Assembly: GCA_021613375.1 (NCBI GenBank) | Contig: CM038717.1 | Location: forward strand, 40,028,087-40,092,086 | Length of the DNA: 64,000 bases | Direction of reading: 5' to 3' | From: Megaleporinus macrocephalus | Lineage: Eukaryota > Chordata > Actinopteri > Characiformes > Anostomidae | Part shown: positions 25,201 through 36,300 of the stretch, piece by piece | Numbering within the stretch: position 1 is the stretch's first letter | Layout: every line of letters starts with the position of its first letter | The notes under the pieces: model-generated | The model's database searches: none | What the model was told of the DNA's origin: nothing | The model's input: only the letters and a program-made list of their open reading frames with translations | Translations under genes and position numbers: made by a program

Positions 25201-25736
25201 CAGGTGCAGTCAGTATGTATTGGTGCAGTCAGTATGTACAGGTGCAGTCAGTATGTACAGGTGCAGTCAGTATGTACAGGTGCAGTCAGTATGTACAGGT
25301 GCAGTCAGTATGTACTAATGTAGTCAGTATGTACAGGTGCAGTCAGTATGTACTAATGTAGTCAGTATGTGCAGGTGCAGTCAGTATGTACAGGTGCAGT
25401 CAGTATGTACAGGTGCAGTCAGTATGTATTGATGCAGTCAGTATGTACAGGTGCAGTCAGTATGTACAGGTGCAGTCAGTATGTACAGGTGCAGTCAGTA
25501 TGTGCAGGTGCAGTCAGTATGTACTAATGTAGTCAGTATGTACAGGTGCAGTCAGTATGTACAGGTGCAGTCAGTATGTACAGGTGCAGTCAGTATGTAC
25601 TAATGTAGTCTGTATGTACAGGTGCAGTCAGTATGTACAGGTGCAGTCAGTATGTACAGGTGCAGTCAGTATGTACTAATGTAGTCAGTATGTACAGGTG
25701 CAGTCAGTATGTACTAATGTAGTCAGTATGTGCAGG
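22263..25736. repeat. 19-bp minisatellite in tcf4 intron, about 183 units
   Basis: Units read CAGTCAGTATGTACAGGTG, with common ATTGATG, ATTGGTG, GCAGGTG and ACTAATG variants in the last seven bases. Most units carry the E-box CAGGTG. On the transcribed minus strand every unit gives CATACTGAC, a branchpoint-like string. Blocks of several units recur in the same order (for example 22887-23056 and 23381-23550), showing segmental duplication inside the array. Long open frames in it are repeat artefacts. Confidence 0.98.
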
Positions 25737-26021
25737 TGTGTCAACAAGAGAGTTATATCCTATGTCAAGCTATAACACTGCCACCCAGTGGTCAAAGCTG
25801 ATATTACCCCAGATAAGGAGCATGCAGTTCTGACACTAAACTGAATTTACACCCCTGGACGTATGGAGGGTGTTATTTGATACACTAGCGTTAATGCACT
25901 CTATGTTTCTACTGTAATCATAATCACTTAGAGTCCAGTTCACCTTCACCTACACACCGTATTTACAGCCACAGTACGACTCGTTTTCGGGAGACTATTT
26001 AATCTAGTGTTTGTTAGCAAA
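25737..26021. other. Single-copy island between the two 19-bp blocks
   Basis: About 285 bp of unique intronic sequence that interrupts the array. It contains CTGCCACCCAGTGGTCAAAG, which resembles a common retroelement 3'-end string in fish, so it may be an insertion into the array. It could also be original intron sequence between two expansions. Confidence 0.5.
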
Positions 26022-26342
26022 GTGCAGGTGCAGTCAATTTTTACAGGTGCAGTCAGTATGTACAGGTGCAGTCAGTATGTACAGGTGCAGTCAGTATGTG
26101 CAGGTGCAGTCAGTATGTACAGGTGCAGTCAGTATGTACAGGTGCAGTCAGTATGTGCAGGTGCAGTCAGTATGTGCAGGTGCAGTCAGTATGTACAGGT
26201 GCAGTCAGTATGTGCAGGTGCAGTCAGTATGTACAGGTGCAGTCAGTATGTACAGGTGCAGTCAGTATGTGCAGGTGCAGTCAGTATGTACAGGTGCAGT
26301 CAGTATGTACAGGTGCAGTCAGTATGTGCAGGTGCAGTCAGT
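26022..26342. repeat. 19-bp minisatellite, second block, about 17 units
   Basis: Same unit as 22263-25736 but more homogeneous: essentially all units here carry ACAGGTG or GCAGGTG and lack the ATTGATG and ACTAATG variants. It ends 47 bp from the bHLH exon donor. Confidence 0.97.
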
Positions 26343-26384
26343 CTTTCAGCGGCTGCGCTGAGGGGTAACGGACTCTGGGAGCTA

Positions 26385-27030
<646 letters not shown>

Positions 27031-29165
27031 CCTGCCTTCTCCTGCTCTCACCTGCTCTCTCCTGCCTTCTCCTGCTCTCACCTGCTCTCTCCTGCCTTCT
27101 CCTGCTCTCACCTGCTCTCTCTTACCTTCTCCTGCTCTCACCTGCTCTCTCTTACCTTCTCCTGCTCTCACCTGCTCTCTCCTGCCTTCTCCTGCTCTTA
27201 CCTGCTCTCACCTGCTCTCTCTTACCTTCTCCTGCTCTCACCTGCTCTCACCTGCTCTCTCTTACCTTCTCCTGCTCTCACCTGCTCTCTCCTGCCTTCT
27301 CCTGCTCTCACCTGCTCTCTCTTACCTTCTCCTGCTCTCACCTGCTCTCTCCTGCCTTCTCCTGCTCTCACCTGCTCTCACCTGCTCTCTCTTACCTTCT
27401 CCTGCTCTCACCTGCTCTCACCTGCTCTCTCCTGCCTTCTCCTGCTCTCACCTGCTCTCACCTGCTCTCTCTTACCTTCTCCTGCTCTCACCTGCTCTCA
27501 CCTGCTCTCTCCTGCCTTCTCCTGCTCTCACCTGCTCTCTCCTGCCTTCTCCTGCTCTCACCTGCTCTCTCCTGCCTTCTCCTGCTCTCACCTGCTCTCT
27601 CTTACCTTCTCCTGCTCTCACCTGCTCTCTCTTACCTTCTCCTGCTCTCACCTGCTCTCTCCTGCCTTCTCCTGCTCTCACCTGCTCTCTCTTACCTTCT
27701 CCTGCTCTCACCTGCTCTCTCCTGCCTTCTCCTGCTCTCACCTGCTCTCTCTTACCTTCTCCTGCTCTCACCTGCTCTCTCTTACCTTCTCCTGCTCTCA
27801 CCTGCTCTCTCTTACCTTCTCCTGCTCTCACCTGCTCTCTCCTGCCTTCTCCTGCTCTCACCTGCTCTCTCCTGCCTTCTCCTGCTCTCACCTGCTCTCT
27901 CTTACCTTCTCCTGCTCTCACCTGCTCTCTCCTGCCTTCTCCTGCTCTCACCTGCTCTCTCTTACCTTCTCCTGCTCTCACCTGCTCTCTCCTGCCTTCT
28001 CCTGCTCTCACCTGCTCTCTCCTGCCTTCTCCTGCTCTCACCTGCTCTCTCTTACCTTCTCCTGCTCTCACCTGCTCTCTCCTGCCTTCTCCTGCTCTTA
28101 CCTGCTCTCACCTGCTCTCTCTTACCTTCTCCTGCTCTCACCTGCTCTCACCTGCTCTCTCTTACCTTCTCCTGCTCTCACCTGCTCTCACCTGCTCTCT
28201 CTTACCTTCTCCTGCTCTCACCTGCTCTCTCCTGCCTTCTCCTGCTCTCACCTGCTCTCTCCTGCCTTCTCCTGCTCTCACCTGCTCTCTCCTGCCTTCT
28301 CCTGCTCTCACCTGCTCTCTCCTGCCTTCTCCTGCTCTCACCTGCTCTCTCCTGCCTACTCCTGCTCTCACCTGCTCTCTCTTACCTTCTCCTGCTCTCA
28401 CCTGCTCTCTCTTACCTTCTCCTGCTCTCACCTGCTCTCTCCTGCCTTCTCCTGCTCTCACCTGCTCTCTCCTGCCTTCTCCTGCTCTCACCTGCTCTCT
28501 CTTACCTTCTCCTGCTCTCACCTGCTCTCTCCTGCCTTCTCCTGCTCTCACCTGCTCTCTCTTACCTTCTCCTGCTCTCACCTGCTCTCTCCTGCCTTCT
28601 CCTGCTCTCACCTGCTCTCTCCTGCCTTCTCCTGCTCTCACCTGCTCTCTCCTGCCTTCTCCTGCTCTCACCTGCTCTCTCTTACCTTCTCCTGCTCTCA
28701 CCTGCTCTCTCCTGCCTTCTCCTGCTCTCACCTGCTCTCTCCTGCCTTCTCCTGCTCTCACCTGCTCTCTCTTACCTTCTCCTGCTCTCACCTGCTCTCT
28801 CTTACCTTCTCCTGCTCTCACCTGCTCTCTCCTGCCTTCTCCTGCTCTCACCTGCTCTCACCTGCTCTCTCTTACCTTCTCCTGCTCTCACCTGCTCTCT
28901 CCTGCCTTCTCCTGCTCTCACCTGCTCTCTCTTACCTTCTCCTGCTCTCACCTGCTCTCTCCTGCCTTCTCCTGCTCTCACCTGCTTTCTCCTGCCTTCT
29001 CCTGCTCTCACCTGCTCTCTCTTACCTTCTCCTGCTCTCACCTGCTCTCTCCTGCCTTCTCCTGCTCTCACCTGCTTTCTCCTGCCTTCTCCTGCTCTCA
29101 CCTGCTCTCTCTTACCTTCTCCTGCTCTCACCTGCTCTCTCCTGCCTTCTCCTGCTCTCACCTGC
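27031..29165. repeat. 30-bp minisatellite in tcf4 intron, about 71 units
   Basis: Each 30-bp unit is three related decamers: CCTGCCTTCT (or CTTACCTTCT), CCTGCTCTCA and CCTGCTCTCT. Every unit contains CTCACCTGCTC, so the E-box CACCTG recurs each 30 bp. On the tcf4-sense strand this reads GAGCAGGTGAGAGCAGG, a 5' splice-site-like string in a purine-rich context. Because 30 is divisible by 3, some long minus-strand frames (EQVRAGEGRR repeats) stay open. They are not genes. Confidence 0.98.
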
Positions 29166-29658
29166 TCTCTCCTGCTCTCTCCTGCTCTCTCCTGGTTTCT
29201 CCTGCTCTCTCCTGCTCTCTCCTGGTTTCTCCTGCTCTCTCCTGCTCTCACCTGCTCTCTCCTGCCTTCTCCTGCTCTCACCTGCTCTCTCCTGCCTTCT
29301 CCTGCTCTCACCTGCTCTCTCCTGCCTTCTCCTGCTCTCACCTGCTCTCTCCTGCCTTCTCCTGCTCTCACCTGCTCTCTCCTGGTTTCTCCTGCTCTCT
29401 CCTGCTCTCTCCTGCTCTCTCCTGCTCTCTCCTGGTTTCTCCTGCTCTCTCCGGGTTTCTCCTGCTCTCTCCTGCTCTCTCCTGGTTTCTCCTGCTCTCT
29501 CCTGGTTTCTCCTGCTCTCTCCTGCTCTCTCCTGCTCTCTCCTGGTTTCTCCTGCTCTCTCCTGGTTTCTCCTGCTCTCTCCTGCTCTCTCCTGCTCTCT
29601 CCTGCTCTCCCCTGCTCTCTCCTGCTCTCCCCTGCTCTCTCCTGGTTTCTCCTGGTTC
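29166..29658. repeat. 10-bp minisatellite (CCTGCTCTCT / CCTGGTTTCT)
   Basis: The decamer building block of the neighbouring 30-bp array, here without the CACCTG-forming decamer except at 29237-29370. It is probably the ancestral or degenerate flank of that array. Confidence 0.95.
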
Positions 29659-29920
29659 CTGAAGTTTGAACTGGTACTGAATGGTGGTGTGAGGGTTGAG
29701 CTCTGGTGGTGATGATCTGGTGTGTAAATAATAAACTCAGTGTAGCTGAATATGAATTTTGGGAATTATGGAACGTTGTGTGTTTATAAATTGAAGATTC
29801 CAGGATTCCTGTTTCCTGTACAGGATGTATTTTTATACAGGACAGTCACGGACTGGACGTGGTCAGTGCTACTGGTCAGTTGTCGGTGTAAGAGCATTAA
29901 ACAGATTCACTTCACTGCAG
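29659..29920. other. Unique intronic sequence
   Basis: About 260 bp without recognisable features. Confidence 0.5.
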
Positions 29921-30018
29921 TAAACAAAAATAAACACATAAACACACAAACACATAAACACACAAACACATAAACACACAAACACATAAACACACACACA
30001 TAAACACACACACACACA
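29921..30018. repeat. (AAACACAC AAACACAT)n and (CA)n
   Basis: About 100 bp of ACACAAACACATAAAC units merging into CACACACA. Confidence 0.9.
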
Positions 30019-30204
30019 GATGACCCTGACAGGACGATCACAGAGCGGCAGCGGTCAGGAAACTGTCTGATCCGGTCGGATTGGTCATTCCAGGTGAAAG
30101 CCTATAAACCCAGGTTTGTGTGGAGTTTATCCTGGAAGCGGGTTGGGAATCTGGACGACCCTACACTGATGTGTGAGAGACAGCTAAAGCCCGGCTCAAG
30201 ACCG

Positions 30205-30231
30205 GGTGCTGGTGTGAGTGTGTGTGTGTAT

Positions 30232-30262
<31 letters not shown>

Positions 30263-30301
30263 AGCGAGCATGTGTGTTTGTGTGTGAGTGTGTGTGTGTA
30301 T

Positions 30302-30336
<35 letters not shown>

Positions 30337-31286
30337 CGAGCATGTGTGTTTGTGTGTGAGTGTGTGTGTGTATAATATGTGTGTGTGTGTGTGTGACTGT
30401 GTGTGACTGTGTGTGTGTTTGTGTGTGTGTATAAGTGTGTATAATGTGTGTGTTTTTAAGTGTGTATAATGTGTGTGTGTGAGTGTGTGTGTGTATAAGT
30501 GTGTATAATGTGTGTGTGTGTGTGTGTGTATAAGTGTGTATAATGTGTGTGTTTAAGTGTGTATAATGTGTGTGTGTTTGTGTGTGTGTATAAGTGTGTA
30601 TAATGTGTGTGTGTTTAAGTGTGTATAATGTGTGTGTGTGTGAGTGTGTGTGTGTATAAGTGTGTATAATGTGTGTGTGTGTGTGTGTGTATAAGTGTGT
30701 ATAATGTGTGTGTATAATGTGTGTGTGTGTATAAGTGTGTATAATGTGTGTGTGTGTGTAAGTGTGTATAATGTGTGTGTTTAAGTGTGTATAATGTGTG
30801 TGTGTTTGTGTGTGTGTATAAGTGTGTATAATGTGTGTGTGTTTAAGTGTGTATAAGAGTGTGTGTGAGTGTGTGTGTGTATATATGTATGTGTGTGTGT
30901 GTGACTGTGTGTGATTGTATGTGTGTTTGTGTGTGTGTATAAGTGTGTATAATGTGTGTGTTTTTAAGTGTGTATAATGTGTGTGTGTGTGAGTGTGTGT
31001 GTGTATAAGTGTGTATAATGTGTGTGTGTGTGTGTGTGTATAAGTGTGTATAATGTGTGTGTATAATGTGTGTGTGTGTATAAGTGTGTATAATGTGTGT
31101 GTGTGTGTAAGTGTGTATAATGTGTGTGTTTAAGTGTGTATAATGTGTGTGTGTTTGTGTGTGTGTATAAGTGTGTATAATGTGTGTGTGTTTAAGTGTG
31201 TATAATGTGTGTGTGTGTGAGTGTGTGTGTGTATAAGTGTGTATAATGTGTGTGTGTGTGTGTGTGAGTGTGTTTGTGTGTGTGTA
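30205..31286. repeat. Compound (GT)n block
   Basis: About 1.1 kb of GT repeats interrupted by ATAAGTGTGTATAATG and TTTTAAGTG strings. Segment 30385-30860 is largely repeated at 30895-31260, so a unit of roughly 500 bp was duplicated. On the tcf4-sense strand it is a CA-rich tract that begins about 205 nt downstream of the alternative 5' splice sites at 31491/31503. Confidence 0.95.
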
Positions 31287-31365
31287 TGCGCATATGGGTG
31301 TGAATTTTGTTGTTTTTTGTACGTTTTTTTTCAGGTTTGATGAATGTTTGTGTTTACGTTTGTGT

Positions 31366-31405
31366 TCGTTTGTTTGTTTGTTTGTTTGTTTGTTTGTTTG
31401 TTTGT
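31366..31405. repeat. (GTTT)n microsatellite
   Basis: About nine GTTT units. It reads (CAAA)n on the transcribed strand, roughly 90 nt after the tcf4 alternative donors. Confidence 0.95.
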
Positions 31406-31491
31406 GTTTAGCTGCCTCTCAGCACACCGGTCACTTCATCAAAATCCGGTGAAGGAGTTGAATGAAGCGAGCGTTCAGCTAAACAGTTTAC

Positions 31492-31654
31492 CTAGATCTC
31501 GACCTCTCTATAGCTTTCAGCTCCTTGCCGTCCACGTCGTCCTTCTTGCTGTCCAGCGTCTTGCTGTCCTGCAGGTTCTCGTCACCTTCGTCCTCCGATT
31601 TGATATCCGAGCTGACCGACGAAGTGCTCTGACCCTGGAGACCACCGGAGAGCG
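31492..31654 (-). CDS. tcf4: Transcription factor 4, acidic-linker exon with alternative RSRS donor
   Basis: Encodes the linker upstream of the bHLH domain. After a GCTCCACAG acceptor and a split codon it reads LSGGLQGQSTSSVSSDIKSE, then DEGDENLQDSK, an acidic/lysine stretch, and ends KAIERSRS. The DEGDENLQD block is diagnostic for TCF4-type E proteins. Two in-frame donors are visible: the distal one TCTAG|GTAAAC (exon end 31492) gives ...IERSRS-S-NNDD. The proximal one GAGAG|GTCGAG (exon end 31504) gives ...IES-NNDD. The 12-nt difference inserts or omits RSRS, matching the known B+ and B- isoforms of mammalian TCF4. Both keep frame with the exon at 26390-26619. Confidence 0.96.
31498..31504 (-). 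promoter_or_regulatory. tcf4: Alternative internal 5' splice site (RSRS-skipping)
   Basis: Minus-strand AG|GTCGAG, with GT at 31503-31502. Use of this site removes the codons for RSRS relative to the stronger-looking AG|GTAAAC site at 31491-31490. It has no A at +3/+4, so it should be the weaker of the two. Confidence 0.75.
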
Positions 31655-31715
31655 CTGTGGAGCAGACAGGGACAGTGAAAGGACATAAGTTTGGTTAAAA
31701 AAATATTTGCTCCGT

Positions 31716-32062
31716 TTCTCTGTCCAATCACAGCTCTGCCTCATTGTCCAATCAAAGACCTGCCTTACTCTCCAATCAACAGCTGTCTTTCTATATTTCT
31801 GTCTAATCACAGCTCTGCCTCATTGTCCAATCAAAGACCTGCCTTACTCTCCAATCAACAGCTGTCTTTCTATATTTCTGTCTAATCACAGCTCTGTGTT
31901 TGCATGTTTCTGTCCAGTCACAATCACACATCTGTCTCTCTGTCCAATCACAGCTCTGCCTTTCTTTCCAATCACAGCTTTGTACCCCTGTCCAATCACA
32001 ACTCTGTGTCTTCGTCCAATCATGGCTCTGTATATCTGTCTAATCATGGCTCTGTGTCTCTT
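31716..32062. repeat. Degenerate tandem repeat with CCAATCA motifs
   Basis: About a dozen copies of TCTGTCCAATCACAGCTCTG-like units, variable in length. A block of about 85 bp (31716-31800) is repeated at 31801-31885. It lies in the tcf4 intron upstream of the acidic-linker exon. Confidence 0.85.
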
Positions 32063-32156
32063 CCCAGTTTAACAATCCAATAATAACAGATTACCACTAA
32101 CGACGTGTTAGCGAATCCAGTAAGTCAGTAAACGACCTGACCTGAAAACAGTAACT

Positions 32157-32229
32157 GAGAGAGAGAGAGAGTAGAGAGTAGAGAGAGAGAGAGAGTAGAG
32201 AGAGAGAGAGTAGAGAGAGAATGAGAGAG

Positions 32230-32267
<38 letters not shown>

Positions 32268-32285
32268 AGAGAGAGAGAGAGAGAG

Positions 32286-32321
<36 letters not shown>

Positions 32322-32339
32322 AGAGAGAGAGAGAGAGAG
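32157..32339. repeat. (GA)n block with GTAGAG interruptions, truncated by gap
   Basis: Same style as 12712-13680. It runs straight into the Ns, so the assembly probably failed inside this repeat. Confidence 0.95.
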
Positions 32340-33339
32340 NNNNNNNNNNNNNNNNNNNNNNNNNNNNNNNNNNNNNNNNNNNNNNNNNNNNNNNNNNNNN
32401 NNNNNNNNNNNNNNNNNNNNNNNNNNNNNNNNNNNNNNNNNNNNNNNNNNNNNNNNNNNNNNNNNNNNNNNNNNNNNNNNNNNNNNNNNNNNNNNNNNNN
32501 NNNNNNNNNNNNNNNNNNNNNNNNNNNNNNNNNNNNNNNNNNNNNNNNNNNNNNNNNNNNNNNNNNNNNNNNNNNNNNNNNNNNNNNNNNNNNNNNNNNN
32601 NNNNNNNNNNNNNNNNNNNNNNNNNNNNNNNNNNNNNNNNNNNNNNNNNNNNNNNNNNNNNNNNNNNNNNNNNNNNNNNNNNNNNNNNNNNNNNNNNNNN
32701 NNNNNNNNNNNNNNNNNNNNNNNNNNNNNNNNNNNNNNNNNNNNNNNNNNNNNNNNNNNNNNNNNNNNNNNNNNNNNNNNNNNNNNNNNNNNNNNNNNNN
32801 NNNNNNNNNNNNNNNNNNNNNNNNNNNNNNNNNNNNNNNNNNNNNNNNNNNNNNNNNNNNNNNNNNNNNNNNNNNNNNNNNNNNNNNNNNNNNNNNNNNN
32901 NNNNNNNNNNNNNNNNNNNNNNNNNNNNNNNNNNNNNNNNNNNNNNNNNNNNNNNNNNNNNNNNNNNNNNNNNNNNNNNNNNNNNNNNNNNNNNNNNNNN
33001 NNNNNNNNNNNNNNNNNNNNNNNNNNNNNNNNNNNNNNNNNNNNNNNNNNNNNNNNNNNNNNNNNNNNNNNNNNNNNNNNNNNNNNNNNNNNNNNNNNNN
33101 NNNNNNNNNNNNNNNNNNNNNNNNNNNNNNNNNNNNNNNNNNNNNNNNNNNNNNNNNNNNNNNNNNNNNNNNNNNNNNNNNNNNNNNNNNNNNNNNNNNN
33201 NNNNNNNNNNNNNNNNNNNNNNNNNNNNNNNNNNNNNNNNNNNNNNNNNNNNNNNNNNNNNNNNNNNNNNNNNNNNNNNNNNNNNNNNNNNNNNNNNNNN
33301 NNNNNNNNNNNNNNNNNNNNNNNNNNNNNNNNNNNNNNN
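32340..33339. other. Assembly gap (1,000 N)
   Basis: Exactly 1,000 Ns, which suggests a fixed-size placeholder. Left of it is (GA)n in tcf4 and right of it an unrelated AT-rich satellite. True distance and adjacency are therefore uncertain. Confidence 0.99.
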
Positions 33340-36300
33340 GCTAGTTTAGCCCAATTTTACGTGATTTTGCTATTTTTTAGAAAGTTTATGTAATTTCTCT
33401 ATTTTTTAGAAAGTTCATGCAATTTTGCTATTTTATAGCAATTTTATGTCATTTTGCTATTTTTTAGAAAGTTCATGTAATTTCACTATTTTTTAGAAAG
33501 TTCACGTAATTTTGCTATTTTATGGCAATTTTACATAATTTGGCTGTTTTTTAGAAAGTTTACGTAATTTCTCCATTTTATAGCAACTTCATGTAATTTC
33601 ACTATTTTTTAGGATGTTTGCGTAATTTTGCTATTTTATAAAAAGGTTATGTAATTTCTCTGTTTTTTAGAAAGGTCATGCAATTTTGCTATTTCATAGC
33701 AATTTTATGTAATTTTGCTATTTTTTAGAAAGTTTATGTAATTTCACTATTTTTTAGAAAGTTCACGTAATTTTGCTATTTTATGGCAATTTTACGTAAT
33801 TTTGCTATTTTTTAGAAAGTTTACATAATTTCTCTATTTTATAGAAAGTTTACGTAATTTTGCTATTTTATAGCAATTTTACGTAATTTTGCTATTTTTT
33901 AGAAAGTTTGCGTAATTTCTTCATTTTATAGCAACTTTATGTAATTTCTTTATTTTTTAGAAAGTTTACGTAATTTCTCTAATTTATAGAAAGTTCACGT
34001 AATTTTGCTATTTTATGGCAATTCTACGTAATTTTGCTATTTTTTAGAAAGTTTACATAATTTCTCTATTTTTATAGAAAGTTTACGTAATTTTGCTATT
34101 TTATAGCAATTTTACATAATTTGGCTATTTTTTAGAAAGTTTACGTAATTTCTCCATTTTATAGCAACTTCATGTAATTTCACTATTTTTTAGGATGTTT
34201 GCGTAATTTTGCTATTTTATAAAAAGTTTATGTAATTTCTCTGTTTTTTAGAAAGGTCATGCAATTTTGCTATTTCATAGCAATTTTATGTAATTTTGCT
34301 ATTTTTTAGAAAGTTAATGTAATTTCACTATTTTTTAGGAAGTTCACCTAATTTAGCTATTTTATGGCAATTTTACGTAATTTTGCTATTTTTTAGAAAG
34401 TTTACATAATTTCTCCATTTTATAGCAATTTTACATAATTTTGCTATTTTTTAGAAAGTTTATGTAATTTCTCTATTTTTTTGAAAGTTTATGCAATTTT
34501 GCCATTTTATAGCAATTTTATGTCATTTTGCTATTTTTTAGAAAGTTCATGTAATTTCACTGTTTTTTAGAAAGTTCACGTAATTTTGCTATTGTATGGC
34601 AATTTTACGTAATTTTGCTATTTTTTAGAAAGTTTATGTAATTTCTCCATTTTATTGCAAATTTACATAATTTTGCTATTTTTTAGAAAGTTCATGTAAT
34701 TTCACTATTTTTTAGAAAGTTCACGTAATTTCACTATTTTTTAGAAAGTTCACGTAATTTTGCTATTTTATAGCAATTTTACGTGATTTTGCTATTTTTT
34801 AGAAAGTTTATGTAATTTCTCTATTTTTTAGAAAGTTCATGCAATTTTGCTATTTTATAGCAATTTTATGTCATTTTGCTATTTTTTAGAAAGTTCATGT
34901 AATTTCACTGTTTTTTAGAAAGTTCACGTAATTTTGCTATTGTATGGCAATTTTACGTAATTTTGCTATTTTTTAGAAAGTTTATGTAATTTCTCCATTT
35001 TATAGCAAATTTACATAATTTTGCTATTTTTTAGAAAGTTCATGTAATTTCACTATTTTTTAGAAAGTTCACGTAATTTCACTATTTTTTAGAAAGTTCA
35101 CGTAATTTTGCTATTTTATGCCAATTTTACGTGATTTTGCTATTTTTTAGAAAGTTTATGTAATTTCTCTATTTTTTAGAAAGTTCATGCAATTTTGCTA
35201 TTTTATAGCAATTTTGTCATTTTGCTATTTTTTAGAAAGTTCATGTAATTTCACTATTTTTAGAAAGTTCACGTAATTTTGCTATTTTATGGCAATTTTA
35301 CATAATTTGGCTGTTTTTTAGAAAGTTTACGTGATTTCTCCATTTTATAGCAACTTCATGTAATTTCACTATTTTTTAGGATGTTTGCGTAATTTTGCTA
35401 TTTTATAAAAAGTTTATGTAATTTCTTTGTTTTTTTAGAAAGGTCATGCAATTTTGCTATTTCATAGCAATTTTATGTAATTTTGCTATTTTTTAGAAAG
35501 TTAATGTAATTTCACTATTTTTTAGAAAGTTCACGTAATTTCACTATTTTTTAGAAAGTTCACGTAATTTTGCTATTTTTTTAGAAAGTTTACATAATTT
35601 CTCCATTTTATAGAAAGTTTACGTAATTTTGCTATTTTATAGCAATTTTACATAATTTTGCTATTTTTTAGAAAGTTTGCGTAATTTCTTCATTTTATAG
35701 CAACTTCATGTAATTTCACTATTTTTTAGGATGTTTGCGTAATTTTGCTATTTCATAAAAAGTTTATGTAATTTCTCTGTTTTTTAGAAAGGTCGTGCAA
35801 TTTTGCTATTTCATAGCAATTTTATGTAATTTTGCTATTTTTTAGAAAGTTAATGTAATTTCACAATTTTTTAGGAAGTTCACCTAATTTAGCTATTTTA
35901 TGGCAATTTTACGTAATTTTGCTATTTTTTAGAAAGTTCATGTAATTTCACTGTTTTTTAGGAAGTTCACCTAATTTAGCTATTTGATGGCAATTTTACG
36001 TAATTTTGCTATTTTTTAGAAAGTTTACATAATTTCTCCATTTTATAGCAATTTTACATAATTTTGCTATTTTTAGAAAGTTTATGTAATTTCTCTATTT
36101 TTTAGAAAGTTTATGCAATTTTGCTATTTTATAGCAATTTTATGTCATTTTGCTATTTTTTAGAAAGTTCATGTAATTTCACTGTTTTTAGAAAGTTCAC
36201 GTAATTTTGCTATTGTATGGCAATTTTACGTAATTTTGCTATTTTTTAGAAAGTTTATGTAATTTCTCCATTTTATAGCAAATTTACATAATTTTGCTAT

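Noticed and set aside
22092..26368. Cys/Tyr/Gln-rich plus-strand ORFs ([15 protein letters not shown])
   Set aside because: Translated 19-bp minisatellite, antisense to tcf4.
27472..29371. Long EQVRAGEGRR-repeat minus-strand ORFs
   Set aside because: The 30-bp unit is divisible by three and lacks stops in that frame, so long frames arise automatically. The region is a tcf4 intron.
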